Below, one piece after another: positions 7,401 to 16,400 of a stretch of 41,502 nt of DNA. The notes below the pieces were generated by a model. It searched no databases. It was not told the DNA's origin and was given only the letters and a program-made list of their open reading frames with translations. The stretch lies in contig JAFUJP010000037.1 in the NCBI GenBank assembly GCA_017473745.1, positions 1 to 41,502 of the forward strand, written 5' to 3'. Origin of the DNA: Oscillospiraceae bacterium. GTDB taxonomy: Bacteria > Bacillota > Clostridia > Oscillospirales > Ruminococcaceae. How positions within the stretch are numbered: position 1 is the stretch's first letter; every line of letters starts with the position of its first letter. The translations under genes and the position numbers were made by a program.

Positions 7401-8080
7401 GCTATCCCGGCGGTATCGGCGGTATTTATGAAGGCAACCCCATTCAGTATGTCGAAAACAGCTATAACATCGGCGACGTTGCCGGTTCCAAAGGCTACGG
7501 CATCGAAAAAACCGGACGCGGAACAAACAGAAACAACTACACCCTTCTCGGTTCCGCGGCCAACGCAGGCGGCACCGCCCTTACTTCCGACGCCATGAAA
7601 GATATCGCATCCAGCCTCGGCGACGCATTTATGGATAACCCCACCAATTATAACGACGGTTACCCGATCCTTAAATGGGAAGAACCCAGAGCAAGAGCGG
7701 TTCTTCAGGAAGAATGCATTGCGGAACTTATAGCATACGAAGACGGTGAATTCTTCACCGAAATCGCCCTTGAAAAACTTGAAAAAGCGATTGAAGACGG
7801 CAAAAAAGCAATTATGGAAGCCGGTTCCTTTGCGGAAGTTGAAGAAGCCCTTGAAAACGCAAAAGCCGCAATCGATGCAATCGATCCTTTTGAAGGAACG
7901 GATGCGCTTCCCGGCGATGTAAACGGCGATGGTTCTGTAAACGTATTCGACCTTATCAAACTTAGAGAATATCTTCTTGACAGCAGCGCTGATGTAAGCA
8001 TTGAAAACGCAGACCTGAATTATGACGGTAAAGTTAATATATTCGATCTTATTGCGCTTCGCAACAGACTTTTGGGTTAA
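4454..8080 (+). CDS. Large secreted dockerin protein with GLUG-like repeats, 1208 aa
   Basis: The start at 4454 follows GGAGGAG and opens a classic signal peptide (KFLSLLLAIFMVVGMFPM, cut after AFA, residue 24). An acidic Glu/Thr linker follows to about residue 70. The middle (75-730) is beta-rich and unrecognised. A PEGA-like domain follows at about 735-810 (SDPEGASIEV), then GLUG-type repeats at 860-1050 (GGIVGMAESG, IKNCYNTGTV, VENSYNIGDV), a FIVAR-like helical segment at 1100-1145, and a dockerin at 1154-1208. The dockerin has two calcium loops, DVNGDGSVNVFDL and DLNYDGKVNIFDL. Dockerins bind cohesins, so the protein should attach to the cohesin scaffold encoded at 9423. The cargo function is unknown. 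The B12 link is inferred from the riboswitches upstream. No glycoside hydrolase domain is visible. Confidence 0.85.
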   Translation: MKKFLSLLLAIFMVVGMFPMAAFAEETNILDETEIIEETEVSEETEVLEEADVTDEAPVPVGTVDLQATGVSEQTNDADDNGDEKNIYEVIVKAAPSGAEIKFYSGSDAETEITEGITDNGIVNGYHQYTFVAEEGMYSYRAWEGDQFLGGMEFEVPIDDEYASDGTLMGKGQVLTLKRVNFLTTSEHITKTDDYTVHLIPQDLKEAVNGTNYVNENGNVVCPIMVNAGGNALTYNLIIDVNGELGNTYAVSAQQHLTFNPGTTTETREFAVNELTWFTITAPAEAKVQMFQQYNNYNVKEILCSRTETLDDGTVKNYFATAGGQYITYRVSMDDKITRAGFTSVSNKDLVFTFKDNEDPKTTQTTALRIENSSLLNVNTQNNLKMSVGETFRLRSFRAGWQIINTDTANIMIEPDFHYNIISGAEHIRMTPVADKTTGNAGTGENTNWMDIEALSEGTVILEVSYDAIQISGDTSYPGLFGACGEDGKSVVVINIGSDKENTLEITPVHGTHKVEVWDAEFDRLYFFGETADFNFTSNMGGTVELSTDLGNSWKTVSQNGDGVYEAKGLVHGSNILRVTENGNVQYQVVRASRLGVTIVNMTRPGDETIVVGDTIRVLFSNIYTTVPKMSGIYNPGFGKGHAVTYTIPEGVTAKASGSQYGFAADNMIEIVFSEAGTFNFEDGYIHVTVLGDKLGGHRKLTDSGRGVNFNAGGSDSNRCIVPDISFEVIEMPVVNVTVKSDPEGASIEVTDKSGNVMEANEDGTYSLEYGTYNYSANMEGYVPEKGKFTVGEGEDSTGEKTVVITMRAVGGAIWDGSTKTEPAKDENGVYLIETGAELAWFASNHGNASAKLMADISLGGYSVTISSYTGTFDGNGHYITDFFGSKSLFQQPFSGAVIKNLGVSGTIKGDTGWHNPQGGIVSRLYGSNYDIRIENCVSRVNVTGEGPVGGIVGMAESGSFDSMPRIKNCYNTGTVTSTNGIGYPGGIGGIYEGNPIQYVENSYNIGDVAGSKGYGIEKTGRGTNRNNYTLLGSAANAGGTALTSDAMKDIASSLGDAFMDNPTNYNDGYPILKWEEPRARAVLQEECIAELIAYEDGEFFTEIALEKLEKAIEDGKKAIMEAGSFAEVEEALENAKAAIDAIDPFEGTDALPGDVNGDGSVNVFDLIKLREYLLDSSADVSIENADLNYDGKVNIFDLIALRNRLLG

Positions 8081-8099
8081 TAATTAAAGGAAACATAAA

Positions 8100-9296
8100 A
8101 TGAATGGAATAAAAAAAACAATTGTAAAGTTTGGTGCAGTTCTGATCGCATTTACTTTGATGTTTGCAATGTTCCCGGTTTCTGCTTTTGCGGCAGATGC
8201 GGAAGAAGAAACCAATTCAGTCGAAATTTATCTTTCGGTATCGCATGATGCAAGTTTTTTTAAAACTCCGGAAGATGAGGTAATTGCTTTCAAAAAAATT
8301 ACCGTTCCATATTTTGATCTTGCACTCTATGGTTTGCAGCAATATTACTTCAGTTCTGAAACTTATGGAAAAGACGAAGATTATGAAGGAGAAGGCAAGC
8401 CGGAAAGCGATATTGAGCCCGGAACGGCAGAAGGCGCATACGGAAAAGTAACAATGCTCCATGCTTTCATTTATGCAACCGAAATTTTCTATTGCGGAAT
8501 CGATCCCGAAGATGCGGGAAAAGGTTACCTCAAGGAACAGGAATTGGTTGGTTCAAACGTATTCAGCCCCGAAGGTTCAACAGGTTCCATGTATATCAGA
8601 ATGTTCTGGGGAATGGACGAAAACTTCAACTATTACCACAACTATAAATATCCCCTTGCTTCCGAAGGCTGGGGATCCACTGCGGATCAGATTTTGCTCC
8701 ATGACGGTGATATTGTTACATTGGGCCATTTCTCCAACTGGAGTTTCCATCAGGACCCAAAAAGCGTTTTTAATTTCATCAAAGCCGGAGAAAAAACCGT
8801 TGTTGCGGAAGTTGAACAGAACAAAACCATTGATCTTACGGTTTATCTTGCAGGAAAGGGCGGTAACTATACTACCGCCCATACCCCGCGAACCGAAAGA
8901 CCCGGAGTCTATTATATTCCTTTGGATGATCTGGACGACGGCATTGTAACCCGTTGGTATTACCTTGGAGATGCGGACGAAAACGGAAACATTGCTTTTG
9001 AAGCATGGATGGAACCGGGCGAATATCTTGTTTGCGTAAGCGGACAGTATGGTGAAGAACTTACCAATGCAATCGTATCAACTCCGGGCGGAATAATTCT
9101 TAATATAAAGGAATCCGCCATTTCCGGAGATGTGAACAATGACGGAGCGGTAAATATTTTCGATCTTATCGGACTTCGCGAATATCTGCTTAAAGGCGAT
9201 ACCGAAATCAACGGAGCAAATGCGGATTTGAATTCCGACGGAACAACAAATATTTTTGATTTGATCGAGCTTCGTAAAATGTTAATTGCATCATAA
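8100..9296 (+). CDS. Secreted dockerin protein with DUF4430-like domain, 398 aa
   Basis: It starts 19 bases after the previous gene, so the two are co-transcribed. The signal peptide ends at AFAADA (about residue 32). Residues 40-225 resemble the transcobalamin C-terminal-like (DUF4430) beta-grasp arrangement. YFDLALYGLQQYY and MLHAFIYATE come first, followed by GSMYIRMFWGMDENFNYYHN and an LLHDGDIVTLGHF loop matching the family's terminal DGD strand. Residues 240-330 are a beta-sandwich of unknown family. The last 60 residues are a dockerin (DVNNDGAVNIFDL, DLNSDGTTNIFDL). In animals the related domain caps cobalamin in intrinsic factor and transcobalamin; in bacteria its ligand is mostly untested. 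I infer a cell-surface corrinoid-binding module displayed through cohesin. Confidence 0.82.
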   Translation: MNGIKKTIVKFGAVLIAFTLMFAMFPVSAFAADAEEETNSVEIYLSVSHDASFFKTPEDEVIAFKKITVPYFDLALYGLQQYYFSSETYGKDEDYEGEGKPESDIEPGTAEGAYGKVTMLHAFIYATEIFYCGIDPEDAGKGYLKEQELVGSNVFSPEGSTGSMYIRMFWGMDENFNYYHNYKYPLASEGWGSTADQILLHDGDIVTLGHFSNWSFHQDPKSVFNFIKAGEKTVVAEVEQNKTIDLTVYLAGKGGNYTTAHTPRTERPGVYYIPLDDLDDGIVTRWYYLGDADENGNIAFEAWMEPGEYLVCVSGQYGEELTNAIVSTPGGIILNIKESAISGDVNNDGAVNIFDLIGLREYLLKGDTEINGANADLNSDGTTNIFDLIELRKMLIAS

Positions 9297-9422
9297 AAGA
9301 TGTTTGTTGAAAAATTGCAGAAAAAAGAAGGTGATAGTGGTTTTCGCACCGAAAAATTAAAAAGCGGAAAACCATTAAAGTTGATTGATTCCAATTAAAA
9401 AAACGAAAGGAATAAAGCAAAA

Positions 9423-11864
9423 ATGAAACAAACAAAAAGAATTATGGCATTTCTTATGGCATTGCTCTTGACAGTAACAATGCTCCCTGTTTCCGTATTT
9501 GCGGCAGAAAACCCCACATTTACTGTTTCTTCCGCATCCGGAAAAGCCGGCGATGAGGTTACCCTCAGCGTTGATATTTCCAACAACCCCGGCTTCTTTG
9601 CAGCACAATGGACTGTATCCTATGACGAAACCCGCCTTGAAAAAGTGGAATATGTCATGGAAGAAATTGACGGCGTTATGCTTTCCAACAAAAACAACAA
9701 CTTCCTTTGGGAAAACACTGCTTTTGAAGATATCCAGTATAACGGAAAAGTTCTTGATCTTAAATTCAAAGTCAAAGAAGATGCTCCTGCCGGCGATGCA
9801 GAAGTAACAATTACCAATCTTTTTGCCGGTAAATCCAACAGCGCAGAAGTTAAATTTGATGTTGTTGCCGGTAAAGTTACCGTTGCAGAAAAACTCGAAA
9901 CTCTTATCCCCTTTACCAAAGCAAACCATACCGATTCCGGTGCTCCCATCCATGATAAATATTCCGGTATCGTAGGTCTTAAAGTTGAAGGAATCAAAGT
10001 TGCAGACTGGACTGAATGGCAGCAGGGATTCAACTATCAGAATCAGGGTATCACGATTTTTGTCGATGCTGCCTCCAAAGACGATACCGCAACCCTCAGC
10101 CTTATCCTTAAAGAAGGCCAGGCCGGAAGCGGTTCCATTATTGATGCTCCTGCAACCGTTAAACTTAACAACGGCGCAGGCAGCTTTACTGCTTCTTATA
10201 TGAAAATCGGCACAGGCGGTCTTGCACCGATGCTTCATATTCCGATTACTTTCAAACTTGCTTGCACCGAGCACGATTGGGCTGACGCAACCTGCTCTGC
10301 ACCCAAAACCTGCACCATTTGCGGCGCAACCGAAGGCGAACCCGATCCCGAAGCTCATAATTACGTTGACGGTGTATGCGAATACTGCGGCGATGTAAAA
10401 GAACCCGAAACCTATGAAGTAAAGGTTTTTGGCTCCGTTAATGATTGGTTCTTTGTTTCCGAAGGCAAAAGCGAAAGCGGCAATGAAATTATCGGAGAAA
10501 AACTTGAAGCCGTTCCGGTAGAAGAAAACGGAGATTATGGCTTTGTTGTTACTGTTCCCAACGATGTAACCCGTCTTTGCTATTTTGAGGGAAGCCTTGC
10601 ACAGGGTTTCAATGTATCTCCGGAAAACAACGTAGTAAAAATTGATTATGTTGAATTAACTGTAAAAACCCCCGACGGAAAAGGATGCGAAAATGCTGAA
10701 GTTTCCATTGTTGACGAAGAAGGATATAACGTCCTTGCTTATGATTATGAATGGAACGGAATGTATTCCATCTATGGAGTAGAGGGTGTTAAATACATTA
10801 TCACCGTAACAGCACCCGGTTATAAAACCGCTGTTGTTGAAAAGGTATTCGAGTATAAAAACGGTTATCAGACCTTTGATATTGTCCTCGAATGCAACCA
10901 CAATTGGGTAGATGCAACCTGCGAAGCACCCAAAACCTGCACCATTTGCGGCGCAACCGAAGGCGAAGCACTTGGACATAATTGGGGCGCAGTTTCCTAT
11001 AAATGGGAAGAAGAAAACGGAGCACTTTCCTGCACCGCAACCCGCGTTTGCCAAAACGATGCAGCTCATACTGAATCCGCAGAAGCAACCGTAACTTCCG
11101 AAGTTGAAAAAGAACCCACCTGCACCGAATCCGGTATCACCAAATATACCGCAACTTTCGACGTTGATTGGGCAGAAACTCAGACCAACTCCAAAGCAGA
11201 TACCGAAGCACTCGGTCACGATTATGAAGCAGTTGTAACCGAACTCACCTGCACCGAAGGCGGCTATACCACCTATACCTGCTCCGCCTGCGGCGATTCC
11301 TACGTTGCTGACGAAGTTCCCGCACTTGGTCACGATTGGGAAGTTTCCTATGAATGGGCAGAAGACGGTTCCGCTTGCACCGCAACCCGCACCTGCAAAA
11401 ACGACCAGAATCATACCGAAACTGCAACTGCAACCGAAATCAAATCCGAAGTTGCAAAACCTGCAACCTGCTCCGCAATGGGCGATACCAGATACGAGGC
11501 AATCTTTGCTGAAGATTGGGCACATGATTATAAAGCAATCACCGATATCCCCGTTGATGAAGATGCTCACGAATGGGGCGAATGGGTAACCACCAAAGAA
11601 CCTACCTATTCCGAAACCGGTCTTAAAGAACGCGAATGCGAACTTTGCGACGAAAAAGAAGAACAGGTTATTCCTAAGAAAAACAGACCTTCTTCCGGAA
11701 ACGGTTCTTCCAACAAACCTAACCCCGGCGTAACCGAAATTGTTCCCGGTAAGGGCGAAGAAAAGAACCCCAACACCGGCGCACCGGTATTTGACCTTAC
11801 CGCAGCAGGAATTGTTGTTCTTATGGCAACCGCTGCTGTTCTTGAAATCAAACGCAGAAAATAA
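9423..11864 (+). CDS. Cohesin-bearing wall-anchored scaffold protein, 813 aa
   Basis: A signal peptide (residues 1-28, ending VFAAE) is followed by a cohesin domain at about 30-155. Its visible hallmarks are SSASGKAGDEVTLSVDISNN, AQWTVSYDETRLEKV and KVLDLKFKVKEDAPAGDAEV, the beta-strands that form the dockerin-binding face. Beta-rich segments (160-480) are interrupted by Cys/His-rich units such as CTICGATEGE with CxxC pairs and GH motifs, of the type common in clostridial surface proteins. More of these follow at 490-760. The tail has a sorting signal, KNPNTGAP, then a hydrophobic helix (AAGIVVLMATAAVL) and KRRK, so a sortase should link it to peptidoglycan. NP.TG resembles the NPxT-type signals of class B sortases. 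With one cohesin it would hold one dockerin partner at a time. Confidence 0.87.
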   Translation: MKQTKRIMAFLMALLLTVTMLPVSVFAAENPTFTVSSASGKAGDEVTLSVDISNNPGFFAAQWTVSYDETRLEKVEYVMEEIDGVMLSNKNNNFLWENTAFEDIQYNGKVLDLKFKVKEDAPAGDAEVTITNLFAGKSNSAEVKFDVVAGKVTVAEKLETLIPFTKANHTDSGAPIHDKYSGIVGLKVEGIKVADWTEWQQGFNYQNQGITIFVDAASKDDTATLSLILKEGQAGSGSIIDAPATVKLNNGAGSFTASYMKIGTGGLAPMLHIPITFKLACTEHDWADATCSAPKTCTICGATEGEPDPEAHNYVDGVCEYCGDVKEPETYEVKVFGSVNDWFFVSEGKSESGNEIIGEKLEAVPVEENGDYGFVVTVPNDVTRLCYFEGSLAQGFNVSPENNVVKIDYVELTVKTPDGKGCENAEVSIVDEEGYNVLAYDYEWNGMYSIYGVEGVKYIITVTAPGYKTAVVEKVFEYKNGYQTFDIVLECNHNWVDATCEAPKTCTICGATEGEALGHNWGAVSYKWEEENGALSCTATRVCQNDAAHTESAEATVTSEVEKEPTCTESGITKYTATFDVDWAETQTNSKADTEALGHDYEAVVTELTCTEGGYTTYTCSACGDSYVADEVPALGHDWEVSYEWAEDGSACTATRTCKNDQNHTETATATEIKSEVAKPATCSAMGDTRYEAIFAEDWAHDYKAITDIPVDEDAHEWGEWVTTKEPTYSETGLKERECELCDEKEEQVIPKKNRPSSGNGSSNKPNPGVTEIVPGKGEEKNPNTGAPVFDLTAAGIVVLMATAAVLEIKRRK

Positions 11865-11900
11865 AAGTTTGTAAAAAGAGAACAGAATCCAATTAAACAA

Positions 11901-11931
11901 AGCCTGCCGGCACATTCTGTGCCGGCAGGCT
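11901..11931 (+). terminator. Strong GC-rich hairpin between the scaffold gene and the next gene
   Basis: AGCCTGCCGGCACA and TGTGCCGGCAGGCT are perfect 14-base arms around TTC. There is no T run, so it is more likely a processing or stabilising hairpin that sets relative expression inside the operon than a full terminator. Confidence 0.6.
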
Positions 11932-12023
11932 GAACCTGCGTTTATTTGGCTTTCTTCAGGGGCAAAGAATTTGCTTTTGAAGAAAACAAAATAAATAATT
12001 TTTTGTTTTTCAGGAGGATAAAA

Positions 12024-13382
12024 ATGAAAAGTTTTATAAAAAAAGGTCTTCTTATTTTTATTTCGGTTTTGATGATTACCGGGTTTTTTCCGTTAACGGC
12101 ATTTGCAGAAGAAACCGAACCTGAAGAGGAAAAAACAATTTTCATAGAGCTTGAACCAGTGGGAACCGAGGAAAAAAAGAAAGGAAAAATCAAGCTCAAC
12201 GATACCGTTAAGTTTGATAACGAAAAAGACACTCCGGAAACTTTCTTTGTAAAAAAACCTGCGGGCGGAAATTTTTATGTCGGAGTAATTTCTGCTTTTG
12301 AATTTGATGAGATGGATGTAATAGTTGACGGATTCCTCAAAGCGGAACTTATTGATTTCGATCCGGAAAAATATCAGTCCATCGGCGAAACATATCGCGT
12401 TTTTAATGCAAACACCGGAATCACCGCAGAAGGCTTTGAAGAGCTTGAATACGAAGAAGCAAAGGAAGAAGCGGAAAAACTCAATAATGAAAACAGGGTA
12501 ACCTTTTACAAAGTTGCCTGCAACCAGTTTGTTTACGTTGCAAAAATAAACGTGCCGAAAAACTACGGCGTTTCTTTTGAATCCGGAACATACCATCTTG
12601 AAGCAATGAAAGACGGAATTAAATATGCAAGCGTAACAAATAAAATCGTTTCGGACGTTTCCATTTTCGAGTATGAATATATAAAATGGGCAGCAATGTA
12701 TAAAGAAAGCTTTGCGGAGGTTTTGTCTGAAAACGCAAGAGGATATTCGGATTATCTTTCGTATAAATACGGCTATGGCAATCCGGAATATAACCCTCCG
12801 CTTGAAGAACTTCCGACAGTTGTTTCCACAACCGGTTTCCGAGCCATTGCCGGAAAAGAACTTGTTCTTAACTGCGGGGATGGTGTTAAAATCACAATTC
12901 CCGAAATAAATGCTTCTCAGCGCGGAGTGAATTTTATATATAAAAACACCGTCGGCGAAATCGACGAGGAAAAGAAAACCACCAACTATGCCCTCACATT
13001 CTATGGCGAACAGCCTATCGAAAGCGATTTTGAGATTGAATGGAAGCTTGGAGTAAATGCCTTTGAACTTCGTGAAAGCTTTAAAATCAAAGTCGAGGAA
13101 GAGGACATCATTACCTATTACATAACTAAAGACGGCAAATATTTTGATGAACTTACCATCGATTATATGACCGATGATATGGATACCGATATCATTCTTA
13201 CCTTTGACAACGAGGCGGGTTCGGTTCTTGGAACATACCGCATTACGACAAAAAAACCTGCGGATGCTCCGAAGGAAACCGAAGACGAAGAAGTGAACCC
13301 GAACACCGGAGCACCGGTTGTTTTTGCAAAAGTTCCGTTTTACGGAATGAAAAGCAGATTTATTGCGGATTTAATCAGATGA
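12024..13382 (+). CDS. Secreted protein with an incomplete NPNTGA sorting tail, 452 aa
   Basis: I start at 12024, where AGGAGG precedes an ATG that opens a signal peptide (LLIFISVLMITGFFPLTAFA). An in-frame upstream extension to 11946 lacks a ribosome site and would bury the signal. The mature protein is acidic and beta-rich (EFDEMDVIVDGFLKAELIDF); no domain is recognised. Near the end it has EEVNPNTGAP, the same sorting motif as the scaffold protein, but the next residues (VVFAKVPFYGMKSRFIADLI) lack a clear membrane helix and Arg/Lys tail, and the stop follows soon. The protein is therefore either released, poorly anchored, or has lost its anchor by mutation. No frame change restores a helix. 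Confidence 0.75.
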   Translation: MKSFIKKGLLIFISVLMITGFFPLTAFAEETEPEEEKTIFIELEPVGTEEKKKGKIKLNDTVKFDNEKDTPETFFVKKPAGGNFYVGVISAFEFDEMDVIVDGFLKAELIDFDPEKYQSIGETYRVFNANTGITAEGFEELEYEEAKEEAEKLNNENRVTFYKVACNQFVYVAKINVPKNYGVSFESGTYHLEAMKDGIKYASVTNKIVSDVSIFEYEYIKWAAMYKESFAEVLSENARGYSDYLSYKYGYGNPEYNPPLEELPTVVSTTGFRAIAGKELVLNCGDGVKITIPEINASQRGVNFIYKNTVGEIDEEKKTTNYALTFYGEQPIESDFEIEWKLGVNAFELRESFKIKVEEEDIITYYITKDGKYFDELTIDYMTDDMDTDIILTFDNEAGSVLGTYRITTKKPADAPKETEDEEVNPNTGAPVVFAKVPFYGMKSRFIADLIR

Positions 13383-13464
13383 TAGACAGAAAACCAGCCT
13401 GACGGAGCAAAATGCCGTTGGGCTTTGCCTGCATAAAGAAACAATTTTTGAGAGGAACGGGATA

Positions 13465-16400
13465 ATGGAAAAATTATTATATAACAAAAAATTACAAGGA
13501 GGGCTTTGCCTGTTTCTTGTTCTGGCAATTATAATAGGAATTTTGTTCCCGGGTTCGGAGCTTAAAACGGCAAGTCCGAAAAACCCTCTCGGAGATGATT
13601 TCTATGGAATAAATGCCTTGCTTATGGGCGAAGAGGAAGAGGGCAAAACCGGAAATCTGAGCACGGAAAAGGAAGAGGAACTCACAGAAGATGAAAGCGA
13701 ATCTTCCGAAGGAAATCCGGAAAATACAGGCGAAGGTGAAGGGGAATCAACGGAAACAAAGCCCAATGACCAAATGCCAAATGAGGAAAAATCGGAGGAA
13801 ACCGAAGACGAACAGCAAAGTACCGGTGACGGAGATGAAGGTCAGGAAGACGGAAATATCGGTGAAGAAGGCGGAGAACTTTCTGAACTTGATATAGCAA
13901 TGGTAATGAGCTGGTATAAATACGGAACAGATGAAAAAACAATCGTCTGCGGCCCTTCCGATGCAGTTTCCAAAACCATCAACACCGCCCAGCTTATTGA
14001 TAACGAACTTAAATATAAATTTTTTACCGCAGGTGAAGACGCAAATAAAATCGATATTTACGGTGTAAGCGTAAAAGAAGGTGACGGAACATACAGAGAA
14101 ATCTCCGAAAACGGAAAGATTACCATTGAACTTCCGGACGCCAACTCCGAAAGAGATTATACCTTTGTTGTTGATGCGGTATATAAAACAAAGGACGAAG
14201 AGGGAAAAAATGTTGAGCAGGATGTTGCTTTTACATATGTTCTTCATTGCGGATATTCAATGGATCTTGAAATGGAACTCCATTGGGAAAAAGCCGGCGG
14301 GTCTCAAAGTGTAATCACATGTTCGGCAAATAATTCCGCCGCAAGAACAATAAACAGCAGCGACCTTACCGATAACACACTCAATTATACGCCAAGCCTT
14401 ATCGGCGCATTGGCAGAAGATGCGGAAATAATAGAAGCTGAATATACAACCGCTTCAGGACAAAAAGGAAGCCTTAATAAAAACGGAGGTTCCCTTGTTC
14501 TTCGCTGTGCAAACGGTTCAGACAGAGAAACCTATTACCTCACTTTTGAAGTTATGAGCGGAGAAAACCCCCAGACGATTTTTTATCATTTTACCATTGT
14601 TTATGTGAACACAATGGACATTCAGCTTTCTTTCACCTGGCTTGAAAAAGGAACAACACCGCGGCTTTTGGTATGCCAGCCGGATTCAAGTGTTTCCACA
14701 AAAGTAAAGAATAATCAGCTTTCAGCCGGTACGGTCAAATATGAGATGGAACTTACCGGAAAAGATGCGGAAAACGCAAAAATCCTTAATATTTCCTATA
14801 CTTCCGATGCCTCCGGAGGCGGAAAACTTTCAGAAAGCGGAGCAATTCCGGTAAATCTTCCTGAAGGATACAGTTCCAATACATATAAGGTTCAGGTTCT
14901 TGCGATAGTCGGCGGAAAACAGGTTAGCTTTGAAATTTATCTGCATTTTTCTTCCGACGTAACCCTTGAAATGCAGTACAGCGTTATTGAAAACGGCGGA
15001 AACTCCGGAAGAGTTGTAACATGCGAAAATGGAAAGACAAAAAATGCGGAAGCAATTTATGATGACCAGCTTGAAAACGGAATTTTGAACTATTCAATGT
15101 CTGTCGGTGGAGAAGATGCTTCCGACATTGCAATAAAATCCGTAACATGCTATCAGTCAGGAAACGGAAGAACGGTTGCGCTTGGAAGCACAGACAGCAT
15201 TGTGCTTCTTTTGGAAAACGGAAAAACCGGTGAAAATACTTTCATTGTCACAGCAGGAGATTCTGCCGGAGCGGAATATAGTTTTAAAATCAGTATTCCG
15301 TATAAGCACAGGGGAGAAAATACAATAAAAATTTCCACCAACATGATAGACGGACAGGTTGTTACAAACGAAACCGAAACAAACCTCAGTGTAAACGCCT
15401 GGAGCGAAGATGCGGAAGGAAATGTTGTAGATACGATTCCTGCAAACGGAACAGACACAAAACTTATCGTTACATTTGACGGTGAACAGCTAAGCTATGT
15501 CAGCTCTTCCGGTTCCGCTTCGGAATATAAATTTATCCCGAAAAACCCGGAAAAAGGCGATACAAACACACATGTTCTCCATATCTATGCTGAAGATGCC
15601 TTTGGCAACTACGGAGAACTTATTCTTAACCTTAAAGGACAACGAAACCAGGCAGGACAGAAGAAGGGAACTGCAACAATTTACATAGACCTTTCTGTTC
15701 TCGGACTCGGTGTTGTTGAATCCATTTCTTACGAAGTTCTTGCGGACGAGCCGGTTTCTTATGTGGTAGCAAAAGCTGTTCTCGGAATGGATACGGGAGA
15801 TACATTCGGATCAGTGGAAAATTCTCTTGGATGGTTGGGAAGATATTCAGGAACACTTGATACCGGATTCTATCTTTCAAGCCTTACACCTGGTCTTTCG
15901 GCAAATGCTCTTGACGGAAGCAGCTGGAATCAATACGGTTCCACAGAAGCGGAAATTCTTCAGTCTATTGATGATATATTCGGAAGGGGAACAGGTCTTG
16001 CAACCCTTTGGAGATGTATTTACCGTAACGGACTTAATAAGAGTGCAGGTTCCGACGGTACTTTCGGTGAATTCGATTTCTCAAGCGGTTCAGGTTGGGT
16101 GTTCTCCATTGACGGAAGTTATTACCCCGGACAGTCTATGTCGGACTATAAACTTGAAGACGGAGATGTGTTGACTCTTCGATATACCCTTGCCTATGGC
16201 TGGGATATCGGCGGCGGAACTACGGGATACGGAAACACCGCGGGCTATTGCGTAACAGCAATAAACGGAAGCTTCACCATAAATCACCAGATGGAAGAAG
16301 TTACGGGAGAAAACGGAGCAGTGACCTATGTCTGCAAATGCTGCGGACTTGAGGAAGGCTGTTCCCATGAAAATGCGGTCCCTATGGATATGGGTGACGG

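Noticed and set aside
11901-11931. Full operon terminator after the scaffold gene
   Set aside because: Perfect stem but no T run, and the next gene has no visible promoter; better seen as a processing or stability hairpin.
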